The notes beneath the pieces were generated by a model, which was not told where the DNA came from, made no database searches, and was given only the letters and a program-made list of their open reading frames with translations. DNA of 38,181 nt from an uncultured Lachnospiraceae bacterium (GTDB lineage Bacteria; Bacillota; Clostridia; Lachnospirales; Lachnospiraceae). The position numbers and the translations under genes were made by a program. Below are positions 24,405-32,807 of the stretch, in pieces (position 1 is the stretch's first letter; the number at the start of each line of letters is the position of its first letter). The DNA lies in the NCBI GenBank assembly GCA_937885345.1, contig CAKZZH010000097.1:1-38181 (forward strand), read 5' to 3'.

Positions 24405-25868
24405 ATGAGCGAAGACTCAAATGAAGTAAAGAGAGACGTAAACAAAAGAAATAATAAGAAAAAAGGACGTATCAACAAGAAATTCATTATTGTTGCCGGA
24501 ATTATCCTGGGACTTGGAATTCTTGCCGTTGTAGGCGTATATGCTATCCTTGTCCATTATTATAATAAAATGAACTATGTTGCGTGGGATAAGGATTATA
24601 CGATTGACGGATCGGTCGGGACTGAAACACGTGATCCCAATGAGTCCACACATGAGACGGTGACGGATACTCCGGATGATGAATTCGACGATTATCAGAA
24701 GACTGCGCAGGAAGCGCTTAAGAAACTCGGAATGATCGAGGCCGATCTTGGCGATGTGTATAATATTCTTCTTGTCGGTTGCGACCCTGTTGATCCGGGT
24801 GATGAAGGCCGTTCCGATACGATGATGCTTATTTCCATCAATAATGATACCAAGAAAATAATCGCAACATCGTTCCTTCGAGATATATATGTATATATTC
24901 CCGGAATAGACAGTTACCAAAAGCTTAATGCAGCTTATTCTTATGGTGGAGTGGATCTTCTCAAAGATACACTTGAATATAATTTCTGTATTAAGATCGA
25001 CAGGTATGTTAAGGTTGATTTCCTTGCGTTTATTAAGGTCGTCGATTCTATCGGCGGTATAGATGTGGAAGTACAGAGTGATGAACTTTACTGGCTTAAT
25101 CAGTATATTCATGCCAGCAACCTTCTTCTCGGAGTAGAGGAGCATTCGGATTATCTTTCATATGCGGACGGAACACCTCAGCATTTGTCAGGTAAACAGG
25201 TGCTTGCATATTCAAGATTCAGATATGTAGGGAACGGCGATTTTACAAGAACCGAGAGACAGAGATACATAGTAAATATAATATTCGAAAAAATCAAGAC
25301 CATCAGTCCTTCGGAGCTTCTGAAACTCCTTGATGAGGTGCTTCCGATGGTTACGACCAATGTTCCTACGAATGAATTTATCAGCCTTGTTGCACAGCTC
25401 CCCACGTGCGGTAATTACGAGATAGTTTCCTGGTCCATTCCGAATAAGGGCTATAAGAATTTTACCGGCAGAGGGATCTATGACGCGCTTGCTATCGATT
25501 TTGCGGTACATATCGTCGAACTTTACAAGATCATATATGATTATGATATAGATCTGGCCGATTATGACATTCATACCAATCCGGATTATGTGTATGCGAC
25601 TACGACGGCAGAGACTACAACCAAAGAGACTACAACCAAAGAGACTACAACCGAAGAGACTACTACGGACGAGAATTCCACAACCAAAGAGACTACGGGA
25701 GATGAGACAACCAATGCCGAAGGCGAGACATCATCCGCAGATCAATCGGGCAGTACAGAGAGCAGTTCTTCCGAGGAAACAACCGTTGGGGCAGCCGAGA
25801 CTACGACTGCGCCCACAGAGGCATCTACCGGGGCTACTACAGAGGCTGCTACGGATGAAGCTGCATAG
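24405..25868 (+). CDS. LytR-CpsA-Psr (LCP) family cell-wall ligase with Thr/Glu-rich tail
   Basis: 487 aa. A charged N-terminus (KRNNKKKGRINKK) precedes one transmembrane helix (about 25-48). The LCP domain runs from about 115 to 380: NILLVGCDPVD, SDTMMLISINNDTKK, TSFLRDIYVYIPG, LNAAYSYGG, and YSRFRYVGNGDFTRTERQR, carrying the Asp and Arg residues that bind the polyprenyl pyrophosphate. The protein transfers teichoic acid or other glycans onto peptidoglycan outside the membrane. The last ~90 residues are low-complexity Thr, Glu and Ala, encoded partly by three tandem 15-bp units near 25611. It follows the U32 gene by 2 nt and precedes nrdR. Confidence 0.88.
   Translation: MSEDSNEVKRDVNKRNNKKKGRINKKFIIVAGIILGLGILAVVGVYAILVHYYNKMNYVAWDKDYTIDGSVGTETRDPNESTHETVTDTPDDEFDDYQKTAQEALKKLGMIEADLGDVYNILLVGCDPVDPGDEGRSDTMMLISINNDTKKIIATSFLRDIYVYIPGIDSYQKLNAAYSYGGVDLLKDTLEYNFCIKIDRYVKVDFLAFIKVVDSIGGIDVEVQSDELYWLNQYIHASNLLLGVEEHSDYLSYADGTPQHLSGKQVLAYSRFRYVGNGDFTRTERQRYIVNIIFEKIKTISPSELLKLLDEVLPMVTTNVPTNEFISLVAQLPTCGNYEIVSWSIPNKGYKNFTGRGIYDALAIDFAVHIVELYKIIYDYDIDLADYDIHTNPDYVYATTTAETTTKETTTKETTTEETTTDENSTTKETTGDETTNAEGETSSADQSGSTESSSSEETTVGAAETTTAPTEASTGATTEAATDEAA
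25611..25655 (+). repeat. Three tandem 15-bp repeats in the LCP gene tail
   Basis: GAGACTACAACCAAA occurs three times back to back, the last with one substitution, encoding ETTTK/E. The length is a multiple of three, so copy-number change would keep the frame and only alter linker length. Confidence 0.8.
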
Positions 25869-25918
25869 AACGATAACGCTGCGTAGTGGTGAGCATATAA
25901 GAATGAGAGGGAAATGCG

Positions 25919-26368
25919 ATGAAATGTCCTTATTGCGGAAATGAAGATATCAGGGTTATTGACTCGAGATCCGTGGATGATAAAAATGCGATCAGAAGAA
26001 GGCGTGTATGCGATAACTGCGGAAAGCGTTTTACCACATATGAAGAGGTGGAGACCAAAAGCCTTATGGTCGTTAAGAAGGACAATAACCGTGTTCCTTT
26101 TGATAAGCACAAACTCTATGACGGTATCGCACGTTCCTGTCATAAAAGGCCGGTTTCCGTGGATACCATTAACAGACTTGTTGAAGAGATAGAAACCGAA
26201 CTTTACAATATGGAGATCAAGGAAGTACCGACAAGTACGATCGGAGAGCTTGTAATGGACAAACTCAAAGATGTAGATGCCGTTGCTTATGTTCGTTTTG
26301 CTTCGGTTTACCGGGAGTTCAAGGATGTTAACACATTTATGGACGAGCTCAAGAAATTCTTACAGTAG
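25919..26368 (+). CDS. nrdR: Transcriptional repressor NrdR
   Basis: 149 aa. It represses ribonucleotide reductase genes in response to dATP/ATP. The N-terminal zinc ribbon has MKCPYCGNEDIRVIDSR and RVCDNCGKRFTTYEEVE (Cys3, Cys6, Cys31, Cys34). An ATP-cone domain follows (LMVVKKDNNRVPFDKHKLYDGI through VAYVRFASVYREFKD). Length and both domains match the family exactly. No nrd genes are in the window, so its targets are elsewhere. GAGGGA precedes the ATG. Confidence 0.96.
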   Translation: MKCPYCGNEDIRVIDSRSVDDKNAIRRRRVCDNCGKRFTTYEEVETKSLMVVKKDNNRVPFDKHKLYDGIARSCHKRPVSVDTINRLVEEIETELYNMEIKEVPTSTIGELVMDKLKDVDAVAYVRFASVYREFKDVNTFMDELKKFLQ

Positions 26369-26382
26369 AGTAAAGAGGTTAT

Positions 26383-26883
26383 ATGTGTAAAATGCTTTAC
26401 CCGACGCAAGAAGCCGCGTCTTCCTATGTTATTGATTATGACAAACTGTATAAAATGGGAATAAGAGGTCTCATATACGATATAGACAACACCCTTGTTA
26501 TGCATGGCGCCCCTGCAAACGGCGAGGCGCTTAAGCTGTTTGCAAGGCTTAAAAGTATCGGCTTTGACACCTGCCTTATTTCCAATAACAAAGAGCCGAG
26601 AGTAAAACCCTTTGCGGATGCCGTCGGCTCCAAATACATTTATAAGGCGGATAAGCCTTCAAGAAAGAATTATATTAAAGCAATGGAAATGATGGGAACC
26701 GATGCCGAAAGTACGTATTTTATCGGGGACCAGCTTTTTACGGATATCTGCGGGGCCAACAGAGCCGGGATAAGAAGCATACTTGTTAAACCGATCGATC
26801 CCAAGGAGGAGATTCAGATAATCCTTAAGAGAATCCTTGAAAAACCGGTGCTTTTTATATATCACCACAGGAGGAAACGTTGA
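26383..26883 (+). CDS. yqeG: YqeG family HAD-type phosphatase
   Basis: 166 aa HAD-superfamily IIIA phosphatase. Motif I is IYDIDNTLV, motif II is LISNN, and motif III/IV is YFIGDQLFTDICGANRAGI. The pattern (QEAASSYVIDYDKLYKMGIRGLIYDIDNTL) is that of YqeG, related to phosphatidylglycerophosphate phosphatase GEP4, so PGP or a small phosphate ester is a possible substrate. It is followed by aroE with a TGATG overlap, the same neighbourhood as yqeG-yqeH-aroE in Bacillus although yqeH is missing here. Confidence 0.87.
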   Translation: MCKMLYPTQEAASSYVIDYDKLYKMGIRGLIYDIDNTLVMHGAPANGEALKLFARLKSIGFDTCLISNNKEPRVKPFADAVGSKYIYKADKPSRKNYIKAMEMMGTDAESTYFIGDQLFTDICGANRAGIRSILVKPIDPKEEIQIILKRILEKPVLFIYHHRRKR

Positions 26884-27761
26884 TGGACGCTTCAAGCAGT
26901 ATTTGCTGTCTGCTCGGCAATCCCGTTGAGCATTCGATATCTCCGCTTATTCATAACACACTTGCCGAGATGCTTGGCATCAATATGGCTTACTGTGCTC
27001 ATAAAATCGAGCCGGACAGGCTCGGTGAGGCTGTCCGTGGTGCTTATGCGCTTGGGATCAGGGGTATGAATGTGACGGTTCCTTATAAGACTGCGGTTAT
27101 ACCCAGTCTTATCGGCATCGATGATATAGCCGGTAAGATAGGTGCGGTCAACACTTTGGTAACGGGTGATGGCGGCTATATTGGTTATAATACCGATATT
27201 ATCGGATTTGAAAGACAGCTTTTGGACTTAGGGATCACTTTGCCGGGGCGTGATGTTATAATCATCGGCGCGGGCGGCGTTTCAAGAGCGATCGTGTATC
27301 TGTGCGGCCTTAAAGGCGTAAGAAGAGTCTGGCTCCTTAACCGCAGCCGGGGTAAGGCGCAGGCACTTGCGGATGAGGTGAATGAGAGGTTTGACCGCGA
27401 TGCGGGCGGAGAAGGCGTGCTTGTTAAAGTTCTTGGTCTTGATGAATATTCTTCGATCCCGGCCGGCAAATATCTTACGGTTCAGACCACGAATGTGGGC
27501 ATGTATCCGAAGACAGAGGCCGTAGCGATCATGGATGATGGATTTTATGATCTGGTGGAAACCGGTGTGGATCTTATATTTAATCCGCCGGTAACACTCT
27601 TTATGGATAAATGTATGAAGGCCGGGGCAAATGCCGAGAATGGTCTTAAAATGCTTTTATATCAAGGAGTTGCAGCCTTTGAGATGTGGTATGATGTGAA
27701 GGTCGGTGAGAAGGAAACATCTCACATTTTGGAACTTATGAAGAGGAAAATGGGCATATGA
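26883..27761 (+). CDS. aroE: Shikimate dehydrogenase
   Basis: 292 aa, NADP-dependent reduction of 3-dehydroshikimate. The substrate site is CLLGNPVEHSISPLIHN, the catalytic Lys is in MNVTVPYKTAVIP and the Asp in GYNTDIIGF. The Rossmann fold is VIIIGAGGVSRAIVYLC, with a basic WLLNRSRGKA loop favouring NADP. The C-terminal YQGVAAFEMWYD is the conserved end motif. The ATG at 26883 follows AGGAGG and overlaps the yqeG stop. It is the first of three shikimate-pathway genes in a row. Confidence 0.95.
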   Translation: MDASSSICCLLGNPVEHSISPLIHNTLAEMLGINMAYCAHKIEPDRLGEAVRGAYALGIRGMNVTVPYKTAVIPSLIGIDDIAGKIGAVNTLVTGDGGYIGYNTDIIGFERQLLDLGITLPGRDVIIIGAGGVSRAIVYLCGLKGVRRVWLLNRSRGKAQALADEVNERFDRDAGGEGVLVKVLGLDEYSSIPAGKYLTVQTTNVGMYPKTEAVAIMDDGFYDLVETGVDLIFNPPVTLFMDKCMKAGANAENGLKMLLYQGVAAFEMWYDVKVGEKETSHILELMKRKMGI

Positions 27762-28276
27762 GAAATATTGTTTTGATCGGATTTATGGGTTCGGGCAAGT
27801 CGACCGTCGGAAGAAGGCTTGCAAGAAGCCTCGGCTGGACTTTGGTTGACAGCGACGATTATATTGTGGAGCATGAAGGCTGCGCGATCACCGATATTTT
27901 CAGGGATAAGGGCGAGGCGTATTTTAGGAATCTTGAGACGACCTGTCTTAAGGAAATACTCGCGAAATATCCTGAGAAGCTTATTCTTGCTTGCGGCGGC
28001 GGTGTTCCGATCGCAGAGGAGAATCGCAAACTTCTTCGTAAGATCGGCACGGTGTTTTACCTTCGCGCTAAGCCGGGAACCCTTGAAAATCGACTTAAAG
28101 GCGATACTTCAAGACCCCTTCTTGCGGGCGGTGATCTGAGAAACCGAATCGATACGCTTCTTAAGCAGCGCGGTAAAATATATCTGGACGCCGCCGACAT
28201 AATCATAGATACCGACGACAAACAGCTCGGTGATGTGATAAACGAGATCACTAAGAAAGGTCGACAGCCGATGTGA
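27758..28276 (+). CDS. aroK: Shikimate kinase
   Basis: 172 aa P-loop kinase that phosphorylates shikimate. Walker A is GFMGSGKSTVGRRLA, the shikimate-binding DSDD is DSDDYIVEH, GGG follows in ACGGGVPI, and the lid with TSRPLL is present. It overlaps aroE by 4 nt (ATGA) and is followed by aroQ after 56 nt. Confidence 0.95.
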   Translation: MRNIVLIGFMGSGKSTVGRRLARSLGWTLVDSDDYIVEHEGCAITDIFRDKGEAYFRNLETTCLKEILAKYPEKLILACGGGVPIAEENRKLLRKIGTVFYLRAKPGTLENRLKGDTSRPLLAGGDLRNRIDTLLKQRGKIYLDAADIIIDTDDKQLGDVINEITKKGRQPM

Positions 28277-28332
28277 TCGTGTATACGCGTCGCATTGTGT
28301 GTGAATTTTATGGAATCGAGGTAAAGCATTGC

Positions 28333-28776
28333 ATGAAAATACTGGTTATCAATGGGCCGAATCTGAATTTTCTCGGAATAAGAAACAGAGCGGTATACGG
28401 AAATGAAGATTATGGATATCTCGTAAATATGATCAAGGAGTACTGCGCGGGCAAGGGGATTGAGGTTGAAATCTATCAGTCCAATCACGAGGGCGCGATC
28501 ATTGATAAAATCCAGGAATCTTATTATAACAATGTCGACGGCATTGTGATCAATCCCGGTGCGTATACGCATTACAGCTATGCAATTGCGGATGCGCTTG
28601 AAAGTGTTGAGACGATCACCAAGATCGAGATACATATTTCGGATATCAATTCGCGTGAGGAATTTCGCAGAACATCCGTAACCAAGGCGTCGTGCGACGA
28701 CCAGATAGTCGGCTGCGGACTTAAAGGATATCTGATGGCGATCGACAGGGTATGTGAGATCAGAAATGATGCATAA
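28333..28776 (+). CDS. aroQ: Type II 3-dehydroquinate dehydratase
   Basis: 147 aa from the ATG at 28333 (MKILVINGPNLNFLG), the canonical start; the frame is open back to 28273 but that part has no family similarity. It dehydrates 3-dehydroquinate as a dodecamer. Catalytic residues are visible: Tyr in NRAVYG, Asn/His in NPGAYTHYSYAI, and Arg in INSREEFRRTS. It acts one step before aroE, so the cluster covers three consecutive shikimate steps. Confidence 0.95.
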   Translation: MKILVINGPNLNFLGIRNRAVYGNEDYGYLVNMIKEYCAGKGIEVEIYQSNHEGAIIDKIQESYYNNVDGIVINPGAYTHYSYAIADALESVETITKIEIHISDINSREEFRRTSVTKASCDDQIVGCGLKGYLMAIDRVCEIRNDA

Positions 28777-28801
28777 AAACTCAATATCAGGAGGCAGCTA
28801 A

Positions 28802-29863
28802 ATGGATTTATTTCAGATCCTTAAAACAAACGAGGCAGATGCCGTTTTAGTCACGGACCCTTACAATATGCAGTATATCAGCGGATTCTCGGGCGGCGAG
28901 GGCTATGTGTATTTTAGCGCGAACAGAGCCGTTATCATTACGGATTCAAGATATACGGAGGCGACTGACAAAGAGAAGAAGGACGGCTTTGTGCTTGAAG
29001 AGTGCACAGCAAAAAGAAGCTCAGCGGATATTCTTAAGGAACTTTATGAGAAGGATAAGCCGGGCGTTATCGGATTTGAAGATGGATATGTAACTTACGG
29101 ATTATACGGAAAGCTCTGCAAAGCCTTCGACGGCGCCATGCTTAAGGGGCTTGGTGAGGCTCTTAACGATCTTAGGATAATCAAGACACCCGAAGAACTT
29201 GATCGTCTGAGAATGGCCGAGCATATAGGAGACCTGGCATTTGAACATATTCTCAAGGTTATAAAGCCCGGGATCACCGAACTTGAGATTGCCGCAGAAC
29301 TGGAATATGCAATGAAAAAGAACGGTGCGGTCAAACTTTCGTTTGATACGATCGTGGCATCGGGATATCATTCTTCAATGCCTCATGCGGTTCCGACTGA
29401 CAAAAAGGTGAGCGAAGGTGAATTTATTACGATGGACTTTGGTTGTATTTACGAAAGTTATTGCTCGGATATGACGAGAACCGTTGTATGCGGTAAGGCT
29501 GATGAGGATATGAAGCGTATGTATGAAACCGTTCTTAATGCGCAGCTTACTTCCATCAAAGCGATTCATTCCGGTGTGAGAGGCTGTGATATTCATAATA
29601 TTGCCGCCGGTATCATCGATGACGCCGGATATAAGGGATATTTCGGCCACGGACTTGGTCACAGTGTTGGGATGTATATTCACGAGAATCCCAGATTCTC
29701 ATCAAAGGATGACAGCGTAATAATGGCCGGGACGATCGAGACGGTTGAGCCCGGAATCTATATTCCCGGCAATTACGGCGTAAGGATTGAGGATATGGGC
29801 GTTGTAACCGAGACGGGATATGATGATTTTGCTCATTCGCCGAAAGAACTTATCGAATTGTAA
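28802..29863 (+). CDS. pepP: Aminopeptidase P family (Xaa-Pro) peptidase
   Basis: 353 aa pita-bread metallopeptidase that removes residues before proline. The N-terminal creatinase-like domain (to about 125) precedes the catalytic domain. The five metal ligands are in place: the two Asp of TMDFGCIYESYCSDMTRTV, His in GHGLGHSVGMYIHENP, Glu in ETVEPGIYIP and Glu in GVRIEDMGVV. It has no signal peptide and so is cytosolic. It follows aroQ by 25 nt, as in Bacillus where a related peptidase sits after aroQ (yqhS-yqhT). PepP and PepQ cannot be separated with certainty. Confidence 0.9.
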   Translation: MDLFQILKTNEADAVLVTDPYNMQYISGFSGGEGYVYFSANRAVIITDSRYTEATDKEKKDGFVLEECTAKRSSADILKELYEKDKPGVIGFEDGYVTYGLYGKLCKAFDGAMLKGLGEALNDLRIIKTPEELDRLRMAEHIGDLAFEHILKVIKPGITELEIAAELEYAMKKNGAVKLSFDTIVASGYHSSMPHAVPTDKKVSEGEFITMDFGCIYESYCSDMTRTVVCGKADEDMKRMYETVLNAQLTSIKAIHSGVRGCDIHNIAAGIIDDAGYKGYFGHGLGHSVGMYIHENPRFSSKDDSVIMAGTIETVEPGIYIPGNYGVRIEDMGVVTETGYDDFAHSPKELIEL

Positions 29864-29958
29864 AATCCGGATCTTACGCATACGATAATGCTCTTTGGAA
29901 GCATGGCATAAGCTTGTAAAATAAATAAAAAAGCGTTTTATATGTTTTTGTGGAAAAT

Positions 29959-30003
29959 ATCTGTGTAGGCTCTTAAAAAGCCTATACAGATGTTTTGGTT
30001 TTT
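29959..30003 (+). terminator. Terminator-like hairpin between the peptidase and dgt
   Basis: ATCTGTGTAGGCT pairs with AGCCTATACAGAT (13 bp, one G-U) around a seven-base loop, then GTTTTGGTTTTT. It lies immediately before the dgt ribosome site (AAGGAGCGG), so it could end the upstream operon or attenuate entry into dgt-dnaG-rpoD. Confidence 0.65.
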
Positions 30004-30015
30004 AAGGAGCGGAGT

Positions 30016-31023
30016 ATGAACGTCAGAGAAACACAGGAACTATGGGAGAAGGAACATTTGAGTCCCTATGCGAGTCTTAGTATGAATTCTCTCGGCAGGG
30101 ATGTGCCCGAGGAAGAGTGCGATATAAGAACCGTATATCAGAGGGACCGGGACAGAATCCTTCACTGCAAAGCGTTCAGAAGACTTAAGCATAAGACACA
30201 GGTATTTCTTGCGCCTGAAGGTGATCATTACAGAACCAGACTTACACATACTCTTGAAGTATCCCAGATAGCAAGAACGATATCCAGAGCGCTAAGGCTG
30301 AATGAAGACCTTACCGAGGCCATTGCGCTTGGGCATGATATAGGGCATACGCCTTTCGGACATGCCGGTGAGAGGATCCTTAATGAAGTTTGTCCTGAGG
30401 GCTTTGCGCATTATCAGCAGAGTATAAGGGTTGTTGAATTCCTTGAAAAGGACGGTGAAGGCCTTAATCTTACCAAGGAGGTAAGGGACGGGATCCTTAA
30501 CCACAGAACCTCCGGACACCCTTCGACTCTTGAAGGCAAGGTGGTCCGTCTCGCCGATAAAATAGCCTATATCAACCACGATATCGATGATGCCATAAGG
30601 GGCAAGGTTCTCTGCGAAGAAGAACTTCCTGCTGAATACACCGATGTTCTCGGTAAAACAACCAAGGCGAGACTTAACAAACTTATACATGACATCATCA
30701 ATGCCAGTTATGGCAAGGATGATATTTATATACCCGAAGATACTGAGAAGGCCATGCAAGGCCTCAGAAGCTTTATGTTTTCGAGTGTTTACACAAACCC
30801 TGTTGCCAAGTCCGAGGAAGTCAAGGTAACCAAGATGCTTAGAGAAATGTATTGGTATTTTACCGAGCATTACGAAGAGGTTCCCGAAGATTTCAGGATG
30901 ATGGAAGAGGCAAAGGGCGAAAGCCGGGCCAGAACAATTTGTGATTATATTGCCGGAATGAGCGATCAATACGCGGTTAAGATCTTTAAGAAGATTTTTA
31001 TTCCGGTTTCATGGAAGGACTGA
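30016..31023 (+). CDS. dgt: Deoxyguanosinetriphosphate triphosphohydrolase-like protein
   Basis: 335 aa HD-domain dNTPase. Start at the ATG (30016) behind AAGGAG. Key motifs are FRRLKHKTQVF, HYRTRLTHTLEV with the first metal His, and IALGHDIGHTPFGHAGE with the HD pair, all in the pattern of the shorter dGTPase-like family. The third Asp is in RLADKIAYINHDIDDA. It cleaves dNTPs to nucleoside and triphosphate. It is coupled to dnaG by a 13-nt overlap, a frequent clostridial arrangement that links nucleotide supply to replication. Confidence 0.9.
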   Translation: MNVRETQELWEKEHLSPYASLSMNSLGRDVPEEECDIRTVYQRDRDRILHCKAFRRLKHKTQVFLAPEGDHYRTRLTHTLEVSQIARTISRALRLNEDLTEAIALGHDIGHTPFGHAGERILNEVCPEGFAHYQQSIRVVEFLEKDGEGLNLTKEVRDGILNHRTSGHPSTLEGKVVRLADKIAYINHDIDDAIRGKVLCEEELPAEYTDVLGKTTKARLNKLIHDIINASYGKDDIYIPEDTEKAMQGLRSFMFSSVYTNPVAKSEEVKVTKMLREMYWYFTEHYEEVPEDFRMMEEAKGESRARTICDYIAGMSDQYAVKIFKKIFIPVSWKD

Positions 31024-32789
31024 TACAGGTGCGTATTCCGGAAGAACTTATTGAAGAAATACGAGAGCGAAACAGTATTGTTGATGTCGTCGGTAACTAT
31101 GTGACTCTTGAGAAGAAAGGTCCGAGATATCTCGGCAAATGCCCTTTTCACAATGAGAAGACGCCGTCTTTTACAGTGACGCCGGGCAAGGAAATGTACT
31201 ATTGCTTCGGATGCCATAAGGGCGGTAATGTATTTACTTTTCTTTGTGATATTGAGCAGATAACCTTTAAGGAAGCGGTTAAGAAACTTGCGGACAGAGT
31301 GGGCATAGAGATCCCGGGGACTGATGAGACCAAGGAAGACAGGGAAAAGCGAAGCGTCAGAGAACAGCTTTATGATATCAATAAAGAAACCGCCAAATAC
31401 TATCACAACGTGCTCAAGAGTGATGCGGGAGCGAGAGCGAGGGAGTATTTCGGCAAGAGACAGCTTACGCCGCAGACGATCAATGCATTTGGGCTTGGTG
31501 CTGCATCAATGCATAAGGACGGTTTATATAACCACCTTCGAAGTCTCGGCTATGGAAATGATATTTTAAAAAAGAGCGGACTCTTCGTGTTTGACGAGAG
31601 CAAGGGCGTCAGAGATCTGTTTGTAAACAGAGTTATGTACCCCATAATAAATATAAGCCATAAAATCATCGGATTCGGCGGCAGAGTTATGGGCGACGGA
31701 CTCCCCAAATATATTAACTCTCCGGAAACGGAGGTGTTTGAGAAGCGCAAGAATCTGTTTGGACTATACCTTGCGAGAGGAGCAAATACCGGTAATATCA
31801 TTATCTGTGAGGGATATATGGATGTTATCGCGCTGCATCAGGCGGGTTTTAATCAGGCGGTTGCTTCCCTCGGAACGGCACTTACGCCGGAGCAGGTTAA
31901 TTTGATCGCCAAGTATTCCGATAATGTACTTATATGCTATGATTCGGACGGTGCCGGTACGAAAGCTGCGCTTAAAGCAATCGATTTGTTCAAAGCGGCA
32001 GGCTTAACGACCAAAGTCATCGATATGAAGCCTTATAAGGATCCGGACGAATTTATCAAGGCGCTTGGTAAAGATGCATTTCAGGAAAGAATTAACAATG
32101 CCGTAAACAGTATCTTTTTCAGTATAGATACAGAGAAGTCGTCATACGACCTTGATGACCCTGCCGAGAAGACCAAGTTTGAGCAGTATGTTATCATGAG
32201 AATGGCAGCAATGGGCGATGTGCTTGAGAGAGGTAATTATATTACCGCAGCCGCAAAGCGATACGGCATTGAGGAAAGTCTTATTAAATCGGGAGTTGAG
32301 GAACTGATTTTATCCGGTAGGATAACCGTTTTTGATAATGACTTACCCGAGACTAGGCAACCTCATAAAATCGAAAATAAAGTGATCCAATCTCAGCATA
32401 TGTTGCTCACATATATTTGCGATAATCCTTCAATCTACAACAAGGTTAAGGACTACCTGAAGGTGGAAGATTTTACCGATGAACTCAGTCAGAGAGTTGC
32501 AAGGCATATGTTTAAGACGATTGAGGATAATACTTTTAAACCGGCGGCGCTTATTGACGAGTTTGCCGACAGCGACGAAAGTAATGCTGTTGCGAAGATC
32601 GTGAACTCAGAAAAGATAGATATTACTGAGGAAACGGATAATAAGGATAAGGCATTCAATGATGCGCTTAAGAATATTCTTCGTGACAATAATAAGAGAC
32701 TTCTTAATACAACTGACGATCTGTCTGAAATCCAAAGACTTATGAAAGAACAGAACGAGATCGAACAGATACATATTTCATTGAAATAA
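31011..32789 (+). CDS. dnaG: DNA primase
   Basis: 592 aa, normal length. It makes RNA primers for replication. The N-terminal zinc ribbon has Cys44, His47, Cys65 and Cys68 (KCPFHNEK, YYCFGCHKGG). The TOPRIM core has IIICEGYMDVIALHQ and CYDSDGAGTKAA, and the C-terminal helical domain should bind DnaB helicase. The ATG at 31011 overlaps dgt by 13 nt. Because family members usually begin just before RIPEE, a GTG at 31029 is a possible alternative start. Confidence 0.95.
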   Translation: MEGLIQVRIPEELIEEIRERNSIVDVVGNYVTLEKKGPRYLGKCPFHNEKTPSFTVTPGKEMYYCFGCHKGGNVFTFLCDIEQITFKEAVKKLADRVGIEIPGTDETKEDREKRSVREQLYDINKETAKYYHNVLKSDAGARAREYFGKRQLTPQTINAFGLGAASMHKDGLYNHLRSLGYGNDILKKSGLFVFDESKGVRDLFVNRVMYPIINISHKIIGFGGRVMGDGLPKYINSPETEVFEKRKNLFGLYLARGANTGNIIICEGYMDVIALHQAGFNQAVASLGTALTPEQVNLIAKYSDNVLICYDSDGAGTKAALKAIDLFKAAGLTTKVIDMKPYKDPDEFIKALGKDAFQERINNAVNSIFFSIDTEKSSYDLDDPAEKTKFEQYVIMRMAAMGDVLERGNYITAAAKRYGIEESLIKSGVEELILSGRITVFDNDLPETRQPHKIENKVIQSQHMLLTYICDNPSIYNKVKDYLKVEDFTDELSQRVARHMFKTIEDNTFKPAALIDEFADSDESNAVAKIVNSEKIDITEETDNKDKAFNDALKNILRDNNKRLLNTTDDLSEIQRLMKEQNEIEQIHISLK

Positions 32790-32807
32790 AAGAAAAGAGG
32801 CATAATA

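Noticed and set aside
24417..25145. 242-codon minus-strand frame opposite the LCP gene
   Set aside because: Isoleucine- and arginine-rich antisense shadow with no start signal, opposite a gene with all LCP motifs.
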